In this document: piece by piece, positions 62,121-64,000 of the stretch | How the letters are laid out: each line of letters begins with the position of its first letter | How positions within the stretch are numbered: position 1 is the stretch's first letter | Source of the DNA: Mycobacterium mantenii | GTDB taxonomy: Bacteria > Actinomycetota > Actinomycetes > Mycobacteriales > Mycobacteriaceae | Reading direction: 5' to 3' | NCBI RefSeq assembly: GCF_010731775.1 | Contig: NZ_AP022590.1 | Span: 4,464,001-4,528,000 of the forward strand | Length of the DNA: 64,000 nucleotides | The notes under the pieces: generated by a model | Seen by the model: the letters and a program-made list of their open reading frames with translations, nothing else | The model's database searches: none | What the model was told of the DNA's origin: nothing | Made by a program: the position numbers and the translations under genes

Positions 62121-63119
62121 CTAATTGGTCGAGGACACGATGGAGGGCAAGGTCCCTTCGGGGGAGTCGTCGGCAAAGAGGCAGTCGGCAAGCAGTGCCT
62201 CGAGTTGCTGGTAGGAGCCGAAGAGGGAGTCGATCTGGAAACCACGGCTCACATACCGGTGCAGCTCGTGTTCGATGGTCAGCCCGATCGCACCGCATAC
62301 CTGCAGAGTCGCGTCGGACACTGCCCGATGGGCTCGCCCGGCGGCGGCCTTCGCGGTCAACGCGGAGAGTTCCCCGCCGTATTGCCATGTTTCGCCGAGC
62401 AATGCGCGCGCACCTTCCAGACCCGCTGATGCGTCGGCGAGTAGATGACGCGGCGATTGGAACGATCCGATGGGTGCACCAAACTGGATGCGGACGCTCA
62501 CGTGTTCAACGGCGATACGAAGCGCTTCGTCCGCCAGCGCGACCAGTTCGGTGGCCAAAGCGCGGTGCGCCGCGGCGATCGCATGACTCCATTCAGCCGA
62601 GGCGTCGACCAGCTCGCTGGTCATCGGCCCGGTGACCTGCGTCCAATATGCCGACGGGTCGAAGGTGTCGAGCCTCTCGGCGTCAAGACCGTCGGCGTCG
62701 ATAATCCCGATTGACACCGTGCCCTTCGGGCTCGACACCGGGACAACCAGTCGTCCATTGCTCGGCATCGGCCCGAGCAGGATTCCGCGGACCCGCTCGG
62801 CATCAGCGCTCGGACGGTAGCCGTCAGCAATCGCCGGCAGCACGATGCCGTCGACCGCGCCGTCTTGCACCGGGGCCAACTCGGCCAGCAAGACCCTGTT
62901 CAGTGAGTCGGAGTTGAGCAGCGACCGGCCCTGGGCCCGAAACAGCAACTCGCAAGCCTGAATCGGGTATTCAATCTCGATGTCTGACCACCCCAGTTCG
63001 GCCAGTGGCGGTCCGACCGAAAGGTGTTCGTCGGTCCCCTTGGCGGCCAGTTCGTCGAACAGCCGGAAGACGGCTTCCTCAACCATCGGCCATGATTCGT
63101 CGACTGTGGGAGCGCCCAT
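62121..63119 (-). CDS. Acyl-CoA dehydrogenase-like subunit (divergent)
   Basis: This 332-residue protein has an ACAD C-terminal domain (VSVRIQFGAPIGSFQSPRHLLA, VCGAIGLTIEHELHRYVSRG) with a weak N-terminal domain, the form of the non-FAD-site partner in heteromeric ACADs. The start at 63119 forms a TGATG junction with the next ACAD gene. It should pair with that gene's product, as in the 49921/51015 pair. Confidence 0.85.
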   Translation of the reverse strand: MGAPTVDESWPMVEEAVFRLFDELAAKGTDEHLSVGPPLAELGWSDIEIEYPIQACELLFRAQGRSLLNSDSLNRVLLAELAPVQDGAVDGIVLPAIADGYRPSADAERVRGILLGPMPSNGRLVVPVSSPKGTVSIGIIDADGLDAERLDTFDPSAYWTQVTGPMTSELVDASAEWSHAIAAAHRALATELVALADEALRIAVEHVSVRIQFGAPIGSFQSPRHLLADASAGLEGARALLGETWQYGGELSALTAKAAAGRAHRAVSDATLQVCGAIGLTIEHELHRYVSRGFQIDSLFGSYQQLEALLADCLFADDSPEGTLPSIVSSTN

Positions 63120-64000
63120 CACCGCTTCTCCTTCGGCAGCCCGAGCAGGTGATCGGCGATGATGCCGCGTTGCACCTCGGCGGTGCCGCCCATGATGGTC
63201 GCGGCGCGGGTGTACCACCATTTCGCGCGTACGGCATCGAGCTCCTTGCCGCCCTCGGCGCCCACCCCGGCGATCATCCACTCCCGCCGTACGTCGAGAG
63301 TGAGGTCGTTGATCTCCTTTTCGGCCTTGGCGAACAGAAGTTTGTCGATGCTGCTGTTCGGACCGACCATCCGACCCTCGGCCAGCGCGCGCACTGTGGT
63401 TGCCGCACGGGCCTGCGCGGCGACCACCGCCACATACAGCTGTGCGAAGCGTTCGCGGTGGGCAGATGACGCACCGTGGACGGCCATCACGGCCCGCAGC
63501 CGGCTCAGCTCAGTCAGTGCGGTGGTCAGCACGGCGTAGCCGTACATGCCGCGCTCGTATTGCATCAGATGCATGACCACGCCCCAGCCGGCGTCGACGT
63601 CGCCGATCAGCCGCTCACGCGGCACCCGGACATCGTCGAAGAACACCTCGGCCAATTCGCGGCGACCGCTGGCCAACGTAATAGGTCGCACCGTGACCCC
63701 GGGAGCATCGGAATCGACCAACAGGGTGCTCAGCCCACGATGACGGCTCTCCGGTGTGCCGGTGCGCACCAGCACCAAGAATCGGGTAGCGGTCGGGCCC
63801 TGACTGGTCCAGATCTTCTGCCCGTTGAGGACGAAGCCGCCTGCGCCGTCGTCCGTAGCCCGGCATCGCAGCCCGGCCAGGTCGCTGCCGGATTCGGGTT
63901 CGGAAAAGCCCTGACCCCACCACTCCGCGCCACGCAAATAGTTCGGCAGATACGCGGCGGCCAGCTCTGGTGCGTACTTGAGCAGGGCAGGTCCGAGCAC
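63119..64000 (-). CDS. Acyl-CoA dehydrogenase, partial (N-terminus outside the window)
   Basis: The visible 293 residues are the C-terminal three quarters of an ACAD: GFSEPESGSDLAG, GQKIWTS, VFFDDVRVPRERLIGD and a terminal MGGTAEVQRGIIADHLLGLP. The coding sequence runs off the right edge. It is the likely catalytic partner of the divergent ACAD-like gene just downstream. Confidence 0.92.
   Translation of the reverse strand: MLGPALLKYAPELAAAYLPNYLRGAEWWGQGFSEPESGSDLAGLRCRATDDGAGGFVLNGQKIWTSQGPTATRFLVLVRTGTPESRHRGLSTLLVDSDAPGVTVRPITLASGRRELAEVFFDDVRVPRERLIGDVDAGWGVVMHLMQYERGMYGYAVLTTALTELSRLRAVMAVHGASSAHRERFAQLYVAVVAAQARAATTVRALAEGRMVGPNSSIDKLLFAKAEKEINDLTLDVRREWMIAGVGAEGGKELDAVRAKWWYTRAATIMGGTAEVQRGIIADHLLGLPKEKR

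Overview
The window reads as chromosomal DNA of a mycobacterium (Mycobacterium/Mycolicibacterium type). It is GC-rich, with GTG/ATG starts, many 4-nt ATGA/GTGA gene overlaps, a full yrbEAB-mceABCDEF operon with two Mce-associated membrane proteins, an LpqH-type lipoprotein, F420-type luciferase-like oxidoreductases and a mycofactocin-type SDR. No rRNA, tRNA, CRISPR array, insertion sequence, integrase or replication gene was seen. Nearly everything belongs to uptake and CoA-dependent breakdown of a hydrophobic, probably polycyclic or isoprenoid (steroid-like) carboxylic substrate; the exact substrate cannot be read from the sequence.

Layout. 1-9.7 kb (+): an operon with an EthD-like small protein, a double-length acyl-CoA dehydrogenase, an Ltp2-like aldolase with its DUF35 partner, a P450, a KshA-like Rieske oxygenase, an amidohydrolase, a small frameshifted gene, an SDR and a decayed acyltransferase, followed by an opposing TetR gene. 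11.3-18.2 kb (+): a CoA-transferase III, a VOC protein, DUF35, two thiolase-family proteins, an acetyl-CoA hydrolase/transferase-like protein and MaoC. 18.3-22.6 kb (-): an LLM oxidoreductase, an SCP-x thiolase, a cysteine-free HMG-CoA-synthase-like/OB-fold fusion and an alpha/beta hydrolase. 22.6-26.4 kb: gene-poor DNA with a CAP-domain secreted protein and an LpqH-like lipoprotein. 26.4-37.4 kb (+): the mce importer operon. 37.5-64 kb: a second catabolic block with another CoA-transferase, LLM, Rieske, P450, SDR and HMGS-like/thiolase pair, plus FadD, crotonases, several SDRs, two sets of split acyl-CoA dehydrogenases, a thioesterase, a PKD-containing hydrolase, and three further regulators of GntR type (two) and TetR type (two).

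Working model (inference). The Mce system imports a lipid. FadD or the CoA-transferases activate it. P450s and Rieske oxygenases hydroxylate it. Acyl-CoA dehydrogenases, crotonase/MaoC hydratases, SDRs and thiolase or aldolase modules shorten it. Many enzyme types occur twice, once on each side of the mce operon; the SDR pair is about 95% and the SCP-x thiolase pair about 90% identical by eye.

Regulation visible in the sequence: a 17-bp TGAC...GTC-type motif lies at four places, in front of the CoA-transferase operon (twice), the Rieske-TetR operon and the isochorismatase-like/FadD divergent pair. A second 18-bp motif is shared by the first operon and the first TetR gene. An AT-rich element is shared by the two copies of the HMGS-like/thiolase pair.
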